Source: Acidobacteriota bacterium
GTDB lineage: Bacteria > Acidobacteriota > Terriglobia > Acidiferrales > UBA7541
Assembly: GCA_003131985.1 (NCBI GenBank)
Contig: PKWH01000189.1
Location: forward strand, 1-9,054
Length of the DNA stretch: 9,054 nt
Reading direction: 5' to 3'
In this document: piece after piece, positions 1 to 6,442 of the stretch
Layout of the letters: each line of letters begins with the position of its first letter
How positions within the stretch are numbered: position 1 is the stretch's first letter
Made by a program: the position numbers and the translations under genes
The notes under the pieces: model-generated
What the model was told of the DNA's origin: nothing
The model's input: only the letters and a program-made list of their open reading frames with translations
Database searches by the model: none

Positions 1-72
1 AGCGGCCGCCATCGCATCCACGACGCTATGCAGTGGAAGGCGGAAAATCTAAAACTCTTCACGCCACAGTGA
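1..72 (+). CDS. possible C-terminal tail of a plus-strand gene, cut by the left edge
   Basis: Reading from base 1 in frame 1 gives 23 codons and then TGA at 70-72, with a tail ending KLFTPQ. The stop would lie only 16 bases from the stop of the convergent esterase gene (89-91), which is a normal tail-to-tail spacing. The peptide is too short to assign to a family. Frame 3 is also open through this stretch and runs on into the esterase antisense, so frame choice rests only on spacing and composition. Treat as tentative. Confidence 0.3.
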   Translation, partial: SGRHRIHDAMQWKAENLKLFTPQ

Positions 73-88
73 ACAGTTGGGCTTGGCC

Positions 89-1687
89 TCAGCGGGCTTC
101 CGTCGTTTCGGCGAAGATTTGTTTCATGATGCGTTCTAAGGCCTGAAGCTGTACCGCAACGGGGCGCCCGCCGATCGTGCGGCCTAGTTCGAAGCACTCA
201 TCCTTGCGGGCGTGGTACGCCGGCCACTGAGGAACGCCGGCGACATTTGGGTCGCCGGTTTTTGCGAACTGCACCCAGTATGTACGCACGATCTCTCCAA
301 GTTTTTCGTCATCTTGGCTGTGCTCCCAATCATCCGGGAATACGTTGCTCAGAAAGTTGAGTTCTTCACCGTGATACGCGCCGAGTGGAGCCCGCTTCCC
401 TGTCTCAACGTAAGTGAAGTAATACAGAAATGCTTTTTGGCCGGTGCGGGTCATCATTTGCGCCATTGAATAGGCACCGTAGGCAAACGAATCGTTCTCA
501 AGCCGCAAGTACGCAGCTGGCACATCGGCGTCGGAAGTTGCGGGAAACGCGCGGAATTCCTGGCCGGAGTAGTTCTCAGTGTCTCGCAGAAGATATGCCT
601 TATATTGATCGACGGTTTTCACGTCGTTGTGGCCGAAAACTGTTGCCTCATCAGCATTGCTGCCGACAAGCACAGGTACATGCATTTGCTTGCCTTCCGC
701 AAAAACGCTTGCGGGCTGCTCCGGAACTATCCAGCCATCGACGATCGCATCAAAGTGGACCTTCCGATCTTTGCTCCAGGACTTCAGAATTTCGTCAGCA
801 GGAATGCTGCGGAGCTTTTGCAGTGCATCCGGCCCATCTGCAACTCCCAGATCATTTGCCAGTCGTTCTCCGGTGCCTTCGCCGGTGCCCGAGATCCCGT
901 TGTATCGAACCGGAGTGCGGATGTCTTCATTGAAGGTACCCTGGCAATCTCCGCTTTCCATAATCGCTCGCTGAAACAACCCCGCCGCCAGCGGAGAGGC
1001 CATGAGCAAGCAGATATCGACTGCGCCCGATGACTGTCCCATGACGGTAACCCGATCGGGATCGCCTCCAAAGCGTGAAATATTCTCACGCACCCACTTG
1101 AGCGCTTGCAATTGGTCGAGAAGGCCATAATTTCCTGAGGAGTGATGCTTGGACTCTGCCGTAAGAGTCGGATGCGCAAAAAATCCCAGCGGCCCCAAGC
1201 GGTAATTGGCGCTCACCACGACGACGCCTAAGCGCGAAAGCGCGGGACCCAGGGGCGTCAATTGGCTATAGCCGGCGGTGTTCGACCCGCCGTGAAAGTA
1301 AACGATGACGGGGCGTTTCGCCAGCGCGTCAAGTTGCGTTGTCCAAACGTTGAGGTAGAGGCAGTCTTCATTCCATGGGAGGGTCGGTAGCCATCCTGCC
1401 GGAAGCTGCGGACAAACTGCACCGAACTCCGTTGCCTTGCGCGTTCCGTTCCACCTGCTCACTGGTTGTGGTGGTTTCCATCGCAACTCTCCGACGGGCG
1501 GGGCTGCATAAGGCACGCCGAGGAATGCCACTTCATTTTCCGCCGTGCCAAACTGCATGCCTTCGAGAACGCCGGCTTCCACTCTCACTGCCGGGCCAGA
1601 GGAGACCGACGGGAGCGATCCGAGGCATGCATTGGCAAGTATTAAGACGAAAACGCTTGTTGCAGCCCAGTGAAAACCCCGGCGCAT
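89..1687 (-). CDS. exported type-B carboxylesterase (para-nitrobenzyl esterase family)
   Basis: An alpha/beta-hydrolase that should hydrolyse carboxylic esters outside the cytoplasm; the substrate is unknown. Numbering from ATG 1687 (532 aa, usual family length), residues 2-23 form a signal peptide with a hydrophobic core. A Cys at 21 lies in a poor lipobox (ANAC), so lipidation is doubtful. Then come the EDCLYLNV signature at 107-114, the oxyanion-hole HGG at 132-134, the nucleophile elbow GQSSG with Ser219 (GESAG is more usual), acid Glu347 in NADE, and His439 in GAYHGEEL. The triad is complete. The start at 1687 has AGAGGA about 11 bases upstream and gives a compact signal peptide. An in-frame ATG at 1723 would overlap the previous gene's stop as ATGA but lacks a clear Shine-Dalgarno. 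The frame stays open to 1798, inside the neighbouring gene. It is probably the last gene of the cluster with the FWLGDW protein and the methyltransferase. The family is certain; the role is not. Confidence 0.93.
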   Translation of the reverse strand: MRRGFHWAATSVFVLILANACLGSLPSVSSGPAVRVEAGVLEGMQFGTAENEVAFLGVPYAAPPVGELRWKPPQPVSRWNGTRKATEFGAVCPQLPAGWLPTLPWNEDCLYLNVWTTQLDALAKRPVIVYFHGGSNTAGYSQLTPLGPALSRLGVVVVSANYRLGPLGFFAHPTLTAESKHHSSGNYGLLDQLQALKWVRENISRFGGDPDRVTVMGQSSGAVDICLLMASPLAAGLFQRAIMESGDCQGTFNEDIRTPVRYNGISGTGEGTGERLANDLGVADGPDALQKLRSIPADEILKSWSKDRKVHFDAIVDGWIVPEQPASVFAEGKQMHVPVLVGSNADEATVFGHNDVKTVDQYKAYLLRDTENYSGQEFRAFPATSDADVPAAYLRLENDSFAYGAYSMAQMMTRTGQKAFLYYFTYVETGKRAPLGAYHGEELNFLSNVFPDDWEHSQDDEKLGEIVRTYWVQFAKTGDPNVAGVPQWPAYHARKDECFELGRTIGGRPVAVQLQALERIMKQIFAETTEAR

Positions 1688-1719
1688 GGTTGCTGGCTTC
1701 CTCTGCTCTGTAAGATGTT

Positions 1720-2277
1720 TCATGACGGATTTCTGCGCGAGTATTCTCCGCGGGACTCCGTTTTCCATGAGGCACCGTTGTCTGTTGATTTCTCCCACGA
1801 CTGCTCAACCTTATCTGGGCCCATGCGCACGATCTTGATTCTGTTCAGAACTGCTTCGCCATTCGGCCCACGGCTCGGTCCGGTAAACTCGGCGAAGCCT
1901 TGCGCAACTTTCCCCTCAAACACGTGCACGCGGCCCTGGTTATCCGCGAACATTCCGTGCCAACTCTTGTCATCCGCACTGTAAGCGAACATGTTCTCGC
2001 CCTTGCGCCCTCTGCCGCCGTCCCAACTCTCGACGACCAGACACTTGTCGAGCGACAAATCGACTTTGCTTGCAGAGCCACCCGACATGCTGGGATATGT
2101 GACGGTCCAGTCGCCCAACCAGAAATCCAACTGCCGGCTTTCTGAGCTTGCAGAACACGCTCCCTCATCGGCTGCGGCGAATGTGGGAGCCGCCGGGAAA
2201 AAGCATCCTGCTATCGCAAGAAAGAAAAAACAGCTTCTGAACCACCTCGAATTTCGAACAACTAAGTTTTTCATCAT
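1720..2277 (-). CDS. exported FWLGDW-motif protein, DUF1579-like / lipocalin-like
   Basis: A 185-residue protein of unknown function. Residues 1-35 make a signal peptide (basic N-terminus, hydrophobic run FFFLAIAGCFF, likely cleavage near TFA-A), so the mature protein is probably periplasmic. The mature part opens with QLDFWLGDW (49-57) and ends in a WEKSTDNGASWKT segment (161-173). This layout is familiar from small beta-barrel proteins often labelled DUF1579 or lipocalin-like; the exact family is from memory and a profile search should decide it. Two Cys (41, 79) in the mature part could pair. The start at 2277 has GGAG seven bases upstream; a second ATG follows directly. The gene begins 55 bases after the methyltransferase stop. 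Its TGA (1722-1720) overlaps the alternative esterase ATG, so tight linkage with the esterase is likely. A role in binding a small ligand is inference only. Confidence 0.85.
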   Translation of the reverse strand: MMKNLVVRNSRWFRSCFFFLAIAGCFFPAAPTFAAADEGACSASSESRQLDFWLGDWTVTYPSMSGGSASKVDLSLDKCLVVESWDGGRGRKGENMFAYSADDKSWHGMFADNQGRVHVFEGKVAQGFAEFTGPSRGPNGEAVLNRIKIVRMGPDKVEQSWEKSTDNGASWKTESRGEYSRRNPS

Positions 2278-2332
2278 GACCTAGCTCCTTCGGGCGTGAG
2301 CCGCCCAATTCGAAATGAAATTTGTAAGGCCT

Positions 2333-2895
2333 CTACGGCCGCGAAGCGCTGAAACGGAACGCACCTTCTGAAAGCTCAATTTGCGTATCCGAGAAACCCG
2401 CTTCGCGAAGCCGTCCCGGAAAAGTTTCGGGATCCACAATCACCATGGTGTCGAACCAATGAAACAACTTCATACGCAGACTCATTCGGCTGTCGGTACC
2501 CACAAATACCCCGCCGGGAGCCAGGACCCGAACTACTTCCGCCATAACGCGATCCTGCAAGGATGCGGACGGCACGTGGTGCAGCACGGTGAAACAAAAA
2601 ACTGTGCCGAAAGAACCCTTTCAAACGGCATTGCGGATGCGTCTCCCTTGACGACCCGAACATTCGTGTTATGAAATCGGTTAAGCAAGCGGTTTGCAAG
2701 AATCGGATCCTGCTCAAGGACCGTCAGCGAGCTGACCCTTGTGCGCAAGTAGTCCGTGGTGATGCCCGGCCCCGGGCCTAGTTCCAGCGCCGGCCCTTCC
2801 AGGGTTGCTCCACCCAGAGCCCAGGGCATAAGTTGCGTGTCTACTCTCCGTTTCCATGAGGATGAACGGCAGTACCAATGGTGAATTCTGTTCAT
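2333..2895 (-). pseudogene. class I SAM-dependent methyltransferase, interrupted by a one-base frameshift
   Basis: Two overlapping reading frames together make one methyltransferase. The first (start 2895) opens with MNRIHHWYC and carries SAM motif I, LELGPGPG, at residues 37-44, an acidic ribose-binding position in LEQDP (60-64), and GDASAMPFE (84-92). The second continues with GSFGTVFCFTVLHHVP, the post-motif II segment, then VLAPGGVF and a C-terminal part ending SASRP at TAG 2335-2333. Adding one base to the AAA or GGG run at 2616-2621 (plus-strand ccc/ttt) joins them into about 187 residues, a usual length for this family. The start has AAGG nine bases upstream. It is divergent from the AraC-family gene and is the first gene of the three-gene cluster. 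It may be a genuine recent pseudogene or a base-calling error; otherwise both halves look undamaged. The methyl acceptor is unknown. Confidence 0.85.
2613..2622 (-). other. frameshift site in the methyltransferase gene
   Basis: On the minus strand this reads GAAAGGGTTC. The upstream frame reads PFE then RVLSAQ and loses family resemblance. The other frame reads GSFGTVFCFTVLHHV directly after this point and is blocked upstream by TGA. One base is missing in the codon between Glu and Gly. Adjacent AAA and GGG runs are typical places for a slipped base or sequencing indel. Confidence 0.8.
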
Positions 2896-2959
2896 TTTGT
2901 GATGCCTTGATACCGCTGATCGAATCTATGCTGTCCTCAAGCTGGAATGAGATTAGCTG

Positions 2960-2988
2960 TTGATTGATTTGCGTGCTTTCGATATTAT
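2960..2988 (+). promoter_or_regulatory. sigma70-like promoter of the AraC-family gene
   Basis: TTGATT at 2960-2965 (4 of 6 to TTGACA) and TATTAT at 2983-2988 (5 of 6 to TATAAT) are 17 bases apart. A start point about 7 bases past the -10 box falls at about 2995, which is at or next to the ATG at 2997. I see no comparably good promoter for the divergent methyltransferase. Confidence 0.5.
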
Positions 2989-2996
2989 GACAATAA

Positions 2997-3791
2997 ATGT
3001 TTCAAAAGCGTCAAACAGGAATTTTTGATCCTGGTGCACCCGGCAAGGCGCACATTACAACCCTCGTTCGCGATTACCAGGCAGGACATGTCGTCCCGCT
3101 GCATTTTCATCATCGCGACCAGGTGGTCTACGCCTCCCGCGGAGTGATGACCGTACGAACGGGCGATGGCGCTTGGGTAGTACCCACCGACCGAGCAGTT
3201 TGGATTCCCGCCCCGCTGCCGCACACCATCACGATGTCGGGGATGGTATCGATGCGAACTCTCTATTTAAGGCCGCGCTTGGCGAAATCTCTGCCGCGGA
3301 ATTGTTGCGTGGTGAACGTATCGCGGTTACTGAAGGAACTCATTCTCCAGGCCTGCACGTTCGCAGGGTTGAACGGAAAAAACGAGCGCCAACGCCACCT
3401 GATTGATCTCATCGTGGATCAATTGGAAACCATTCAGATGGTTTCTTTGCAGCTCCCCAATCCTTCTGATCCCCGAGCGCTTCGTGTAGCGGGCGTATTG
3501 CTTTCGGACCCTGGCGACCAACGCACTCTCACGCAGATCTGCAAAGTTGCTGGCGCAGGCAAGCGCACCGTCGAGAGACGTTTTCAAGAAGAAACCGGCA
3601 TGACTTTCGGCAAATGGCGGCAGCAACTCCGCCTGATGCAGGCGATGCGCTTTCTGGCAGAAGGAGCCAAGGTCACCCACGCCGCAATGGAAGCCGGCTA
3701 CAGCACGCCCAGCGCCTTCATCTCCATGTTCAAAAAGGCATGGGGAACCACTCCGACCCGCTGCTTCGACGTAGCGGTGCGGGATAGGTAG
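2997..3791 (+). CDS. AraC-family transcriptional regulator with N-terminal cupin domain
   Basis: A 264-residue cytoplasmic DNA-binding regulator. Residues about 30-95 form a cupin-type sensor with an HFHH motif at 36-39, a plausible site for a metal or small ligand, and a PHTI segment at 75-78. A helical linker follows. The C-terminal AraC/XylS domain has two helix-turn-helix units: a first one around 177-201 (ending TVERRFQEETG) and a second around 227-257 containing AGYSTPSAFISMFKKAWGTTP, the classic AraC signature. The overall plan resembles the NimR/YeaM branch. A TAA directly precedes ATG 2997 in frame, which fixes the earliest possible start. No Shine-Dalgarno is visible, and the best promoter would start transcription almost at the ATG. 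It is divergent from the methyltransferase with 101 bases between the two starts, so it probably controls that cluster and perhaps itself. The effector is unknown. Confidence 0.93.
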   Translation: MFQKRQTGIFDPGAPGKAHITTLVRDYQAGHVVPLHFHHRDQVVYASRGVMTVRTGDGAWVVPTDRAVWIPAPLPHTITMSGMVSMRTLYLRPRLAKSLPRNCCVVNVSRLLKELILQACTFAGLNGKNERQRHLIDLIVDQLETIQMVSLQLPNPSDPRALRVAGVLLSDPGDQRTLTQICKVAGAGKRTVERRFQEETGMTFGKWRQQLRLMQAMRFLAEGAKVTHAAMEAGYSTPSAFISMFKKAWGTTPTRCFDVAVRDR

Positions 3792-3831
3792 CGGCGCAAA
3801 GCTCGTATCAGGGGAAAATGAAACTCAGAGC

Positions 3832-3851
3832 GGGGAACTTCACATTTCCCC
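3832..3851 (-). terminator. weak hairpin between thrS and the AraC-family gene
   Basis: GGGGAA at 3832-3837 and TTCCCC at 3846-3851 form a 6-bp stem with an 8-base loop, in the gap where thrS (minus strand) and the AraC gene (plus strand) converge. Neither side is followed by a clean T tract: the minus strand continues with a mixed stretch including TTTCATTTT. A second GGGGAAAATG at 3811-3820 could compete for pairing. The 173-base gap at 3792-3964 holds nothing else I can support. Confidence 0.25.
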
Positions 3852-3964
3852 ACAACAAGCCCGGGATTGCGACGAGGGCACCGATACAATCAGTGCAGGG
3901 CACGTTCGCTTCATTCAGTGCAACCAGGCGGGATGACAACGAAAAGCAGGAAGGTAAAACAGCG

Positions 3965-5902
3965 CTAGACGATTTGGCGGGAGTCGATTTCGGCGCGGAG
4001 GTCGGCGACGAATTGGTCCAGCGGGCGAGGGCCCAGATCGCCTTTCGAGCGGTGGCGTACGGCAACGGTGCTGGCTTCGGCTTCCTTGCCACCGATGATC
4101 AGCATGTAGGGAATTTTTTCGAGTTGGGCGTCGCGGATTTTGGCTTGCAGCTTTTCGTTGCGGTCGTCCAGATGCGCGCGGAAGCCGGCAGCTTTCAGTT
4201 TTTGCGTAACCTGCTGCGCGTAGTCGATGAATTTTCCGCTGACGGGTAGTACGGTGGCTTGCACCGGGGCGAGCCAAGCGGGAAACGCTCCCACGTAGTG
4301 CTCGATCAGCACGCCGAAGAACCGCTCGATCGAGCCGAACAGCGCGCGATGCACCATCAGCGGTTGGTGGCGCGAGCCGTCTTCGCCTACGTATTCGAGC
4401 TTGAAGCGCCCCGGCAAATTGAAATCGAATTGCACGGTGGTGAGCTGCCAGGGACGGCCGATGGCGTCCACAAGTTTCACGTCGATCTTCGGCCCGTAAA
4501 ACGCGGCTTCGCCGGGGATGTATTTGTAGGGGACGTTCATGCGCTTCAGCGTGTTGGTAAGCGCAGCTTCGGCGCGTTGCCAGTCTTCGGGGCTGCCGGC
4601 GTAATCCTGCGGACGCGAAGGGTCGCCGCCGGAAAGCTCCACTTCGTAACTCTGGAAGCCGAAAACGCGCAGCACTTCCCAGGCGAATTCGACGCAATCC
4701 TGAATTTCCTTTTCGATTTGCTCCGGCATGCAAAAAATGTGTGCGTCGTCCTGGGTGAAACCGCGCACGCGCAGCAAGCCGTGCAGCACGCCGGAGCGCT
4801 CGTAGCGATACACGGTGCCCAGCTCGGCGAGCCGGACGGGAAGCTGCCGGTAGCTGCGCAATTGCGACTTGTAAATCAGGATGTGGCCCGGGCAGTTCAT
4901 GGGCTTGAGCTGGTAATCGGCTTTTTCAACTTCGATGGGGCCGAACATATTTTCGCGATAAAAATTCGCGTGGCCGCTGGTCTTCCACAATTCCAACAGC
5001 ATGATATGTGGGGTGAAAACGAGATCGTAGCCGCGGCGAGTGAGTTCGTCGCGCAGCCAGTCTTCCATTTCGCGGCGGATGATGCCGCCCTTGGGATGCC
5101 AGAAAATCAAGCCCGAGCCGGCTTCTTCCTGAATGCTGAAAAGATCGAGTTCCTGGCCCAGCTTGCGGTGATCGCGGCGCTTGGCTTCTTCGAGCTTGTG
5201 CAGATATTCGTCGAGGTCTTTTTGCTCCACGAAACAAGCGCCGTAAATCCGCTGCATCTGCGGATTGCCTTCCTGGCCCTTCCAGTACGCGCCGGCCACG
5301 TTCATCAGCTTGAATGCCTTGATGCGGCCAGTGGAGGGGATGTGCGGGCCGCGGCAGAAATCCAGAAATTTCCCGGTGGTGTAAAACGAAACGATTGGCT
5401 CGGTAGCCTTTTCTTCCACCAGCTCGCATTTGAATTCCTGATTACTCTTGCGATAGAGCTCGAGCGCTTCCGGCTTCGGAATCATTTTGCGCTCGTTGGG
5501 AATATCTTTCGAGGCAAGCTCGTGCATCTTGGCTTCGATTTTTTCCAGGTCTTCGCTGGTGAAAGGCTCTTCGCGCACGAATTCGTAGAAGAAACCGTTA
5601 TCGATGGGCGGACCGATGCCGAGCTTTACGTTGGGATAGAGCTCCATCACCGCCGCGGCCAGCAGATGCGCGGCGGAGTGGCGGAAGACCTGCACTGCGT
5701 CGGGGTCTTTGGCAGTAAGAATAGAAATTTTTGCGTCATGTTCGAGCGGGCGCGAGAGATCGACCAACTCGCCGTCAGCGCGCGCGACCAGAGCTTCCTT
5801 CGCCAGACGCGGCGAAATCTGGTGCGCAATTTGCGCCGCAGTGGTGCCGCGCGGAACTTCGCGCATGGCGCCATCCGGCAACGTGATTTGAACGGTGTCC
5901 AT
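3965..5902 (-). CDS. thrS: threonyl-tRNA synthetase
   Basis: Charges tRNA-Thr with threonine using ATP in the cytoplasm. At 645 residues it has the full bacterial architecture. The TGS domain is residues 1-64. The editing domain follows, with H75/H79 (HSAAH) and C183/H187 (CRGPH), the HxxxH and CxxxH pair that clears mis-charged serine. The class II core spans about 250-545: motif 1 around 270-300, motif 2 RYERSG with Arg366, motif 3 with Arg527 in SIERFFG, and zinc ligands C337, H388 and H518, matching E. coli C334/H385/H511. The anticodon-binding domain is about 545-640. ATG 5902 has GGAG 13 bases upstream, slightly far but the only clear site. The ABM gene ends 123 bases upstream on the same strand. 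The next gene past the stop is a convergent AraC regulator, so infC is not adjacent downstream. No key residue is missing. Confidence 0.99.
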   Translation of the reverse strand: MDTVQITLPDGAMREVPRGTTAAQIAHQISPRLAKEALVARADGELVDLSRPLEHDAKISILTAKDPDAVQVFRHSAAHLLAAAVMELYPNVKLGIGPPIDNGFFYEFVREEPFTSEDLEKIEAKMHELASKDIPNERKMIPKPEALELYRKSNQEFKCELVEEKATEPIVSFYTTGKFLDFCRGPHIPSTGRIKAFKLMNVAGAYWKGQEGNPQMQRIYGACFVEQKDLDEYLHKLEEAKRRDHRKLGQELDLFSIQEEAGSGLIFWHPKGGIIRREMEDWLRDELTRRGYDLVFTPHIMLLELWKTSGHANFYRENMFGPIEVEKADYQLKPMNCPGHILIYKSQLRSYRQLPVRLAELGTVYRYERSGVLHGLLRVRGFTQDDAHIFCMPEQIEKEIQDCVEFAWEVLRVFGFQSYEVELSGGDPSRPQDYAGSPEDWQRAEAALTNTLKRMNVPYKYIPGEAAFYGPKIDVKLVDAIGRPWQLTTVQFDFNLPGRFKLEYVGEDGSRHQPLMVHRALFGSIERFFGVLIEHYVGAFPAWLAPVQATVLPVSGKFIDYAQQVTQKLKAAGFRAHLDDRNEKLQAKIRDAQLEKIPYMLIIGGKEAEASTVAVRHRSKGDLGPRPLDQFVADLRAEIDSRQIV

Positions 5903-5915
5903 GCTGCTGTTTATT

Positions 5916-5983
5916 CTCCGGTGGAAACTACTAGCTTACTGGCGCAGGCAGGAGCGGTCAAGGCGAGAGCCGAGGCACCGGAG
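5916..5983 (-). repeat. inverted repeat spanning the thrS ribosome binding site
   Basis: CTCCGGTG at 5916-5923 and CACCGGAG at 5976-5983 are perfect 8-base reverse complements, 52 bases apart. The proximal arm contains the thrS GGAG. In RNA begun upstream of 5983 the distal arm could pair with it and cover the ribosome binding site. RNA begun at the candidate promoter near 5926 would lack the distal arm. An 8-base match in a 123-base gap can arise by chance. Confidence 0.35.
5933..5961 (-). promoter_or_regulatory. candidate thrS promoter
   Basis: Read on the minus strand, TTGACC (5961-5956, 5 of 6 to consensus) and TAAGCT (5938-5933, only 3 of 6) are 17 bases apart. Transcription would start near 5926, giving a leader of about 24 bases that contains the thrS Shine-Dalgarno. 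The weak -10 box limits confidence. Confidence 0.4.
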
Positions 5984-6025
5984 TGCGCTCAGTCTTTTCA
6001 GGAGATGTTCAGGCTGCGGGCAAAT

Positions 6026-6349
6026 TCAGGCTTTAGCAGCCGAAGCGCGCGGAAAATCGCTGATCATCACTTCCTCTTCGCGGATTATCGGAAACCCTTG
6101 CGAAAACGCCATCACTCGTGCGAGCGCCGCGTAGAAGTGAACGCTGCTTTCGCTCTCGTGGAGCGCCTGCTGGGAGTCCCAAAACGTCATCACTCGTACG
6201 TCGGGAGGATTCGATCCTTCCACGCGCAGAACGAGAAGCGCCTGGAATCCCCTGCGCTCGTGCATGAGGGGTCTCGCGGACTCCAGGGCATTAACGAAAT
6301 CATCGAGCTTGCCGGGCTGAACTGCAAACTGGGTGACGCGTGCGTGCAT
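6026..6349 (-). CDS. small antibiotic-biosynthesis-monooxygenase (ABM) domain protein
   Basis: A 107-residue cytoplasmic protein filling a single ABM ferredoxin-like fold. The opening strand MHARVTQFAVQPGKLDDFV is followed by a helix and ARPLMHERRGFQALLVL, a strand with VRVMTFWDSQQAL, and a helix with HFYAAL. This is the usual order of the family. Members include cofactor-free oxygenases and haem-degrading enzymes as well as many uncharacterised proteins, and nothing here assigns a reaction. The start is firm: AGGAGG lies five bases before ATG 6349. It sits 93 bases after the SDR gene on the same strand and 123 bases before thrS. It may share a transcript with the SDR, although a stem-loop lies between them. 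Confidence 0.85.
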   Translation of the reverse strand: MHARVTQFAVQPGKLDDFVNALESARPLMHERRGFQALLVLRVEGSNPPDVRVMTFWDSQQALHESESSVHFYAALARVMAFSQGFPIIREEEVMISDFPRASAAKA

Positions 6350-6410
6350 GGCGGCCTCCTGCGATTGCGGGAGATTGGGGCCTGGGTTGCCGACGAGTGT
6401 AGCGCCAAAT

Positions 6411-6434
6411 GTCCACCGGGGAAAGGGCGTGGAC
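6411..6434 (-). terminator. stem-loop just after the SDR stop codon
   Basis: GTCCAC at 6411-6416 and GTGGAC at 6429-6434 form a 6-bp stem with a 12-base loop, starting 8 bases past the SDR stop (6443). On the minus strand it is followed by ATTTGG, not a real T tract. It could be a weak terminator or an mRNA-stabilising end. A possible -10 box TACACT lies just beyond it, ahead of the ABM gene, without a good -35. Confidence 0.3.
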
Positions 6435-6442
6435 CTAAGGCA

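Noticed and set aside
1724..1798. Longest esterase start at 1798
   Set aside because: It overlaps the end of the FWLGDW gene and would put a charged extension of 25 or more residues before the signal peptide.
2896..2996. AraC operator repeats in the divergent intergenic region
   Set aside because: GCTGATCGAAT and GCTGTTGATTG look loosely alike, but the match is too weak to call a direct-repeat operator.
3818..4249. 143-codon plus-strand frame after the AraC gene
   Set aside because: Most of it is antisense to the 3' end of thrS. It has no ribosome binding site or domain that I can recognise.
5903..6025. T-box riboswitch in front of thrS
   Set aside because: I find no T-box core (GGTGGNACCGCG-like) and no room for a specifier stem; only a simple 8-base inverted repeat is present.
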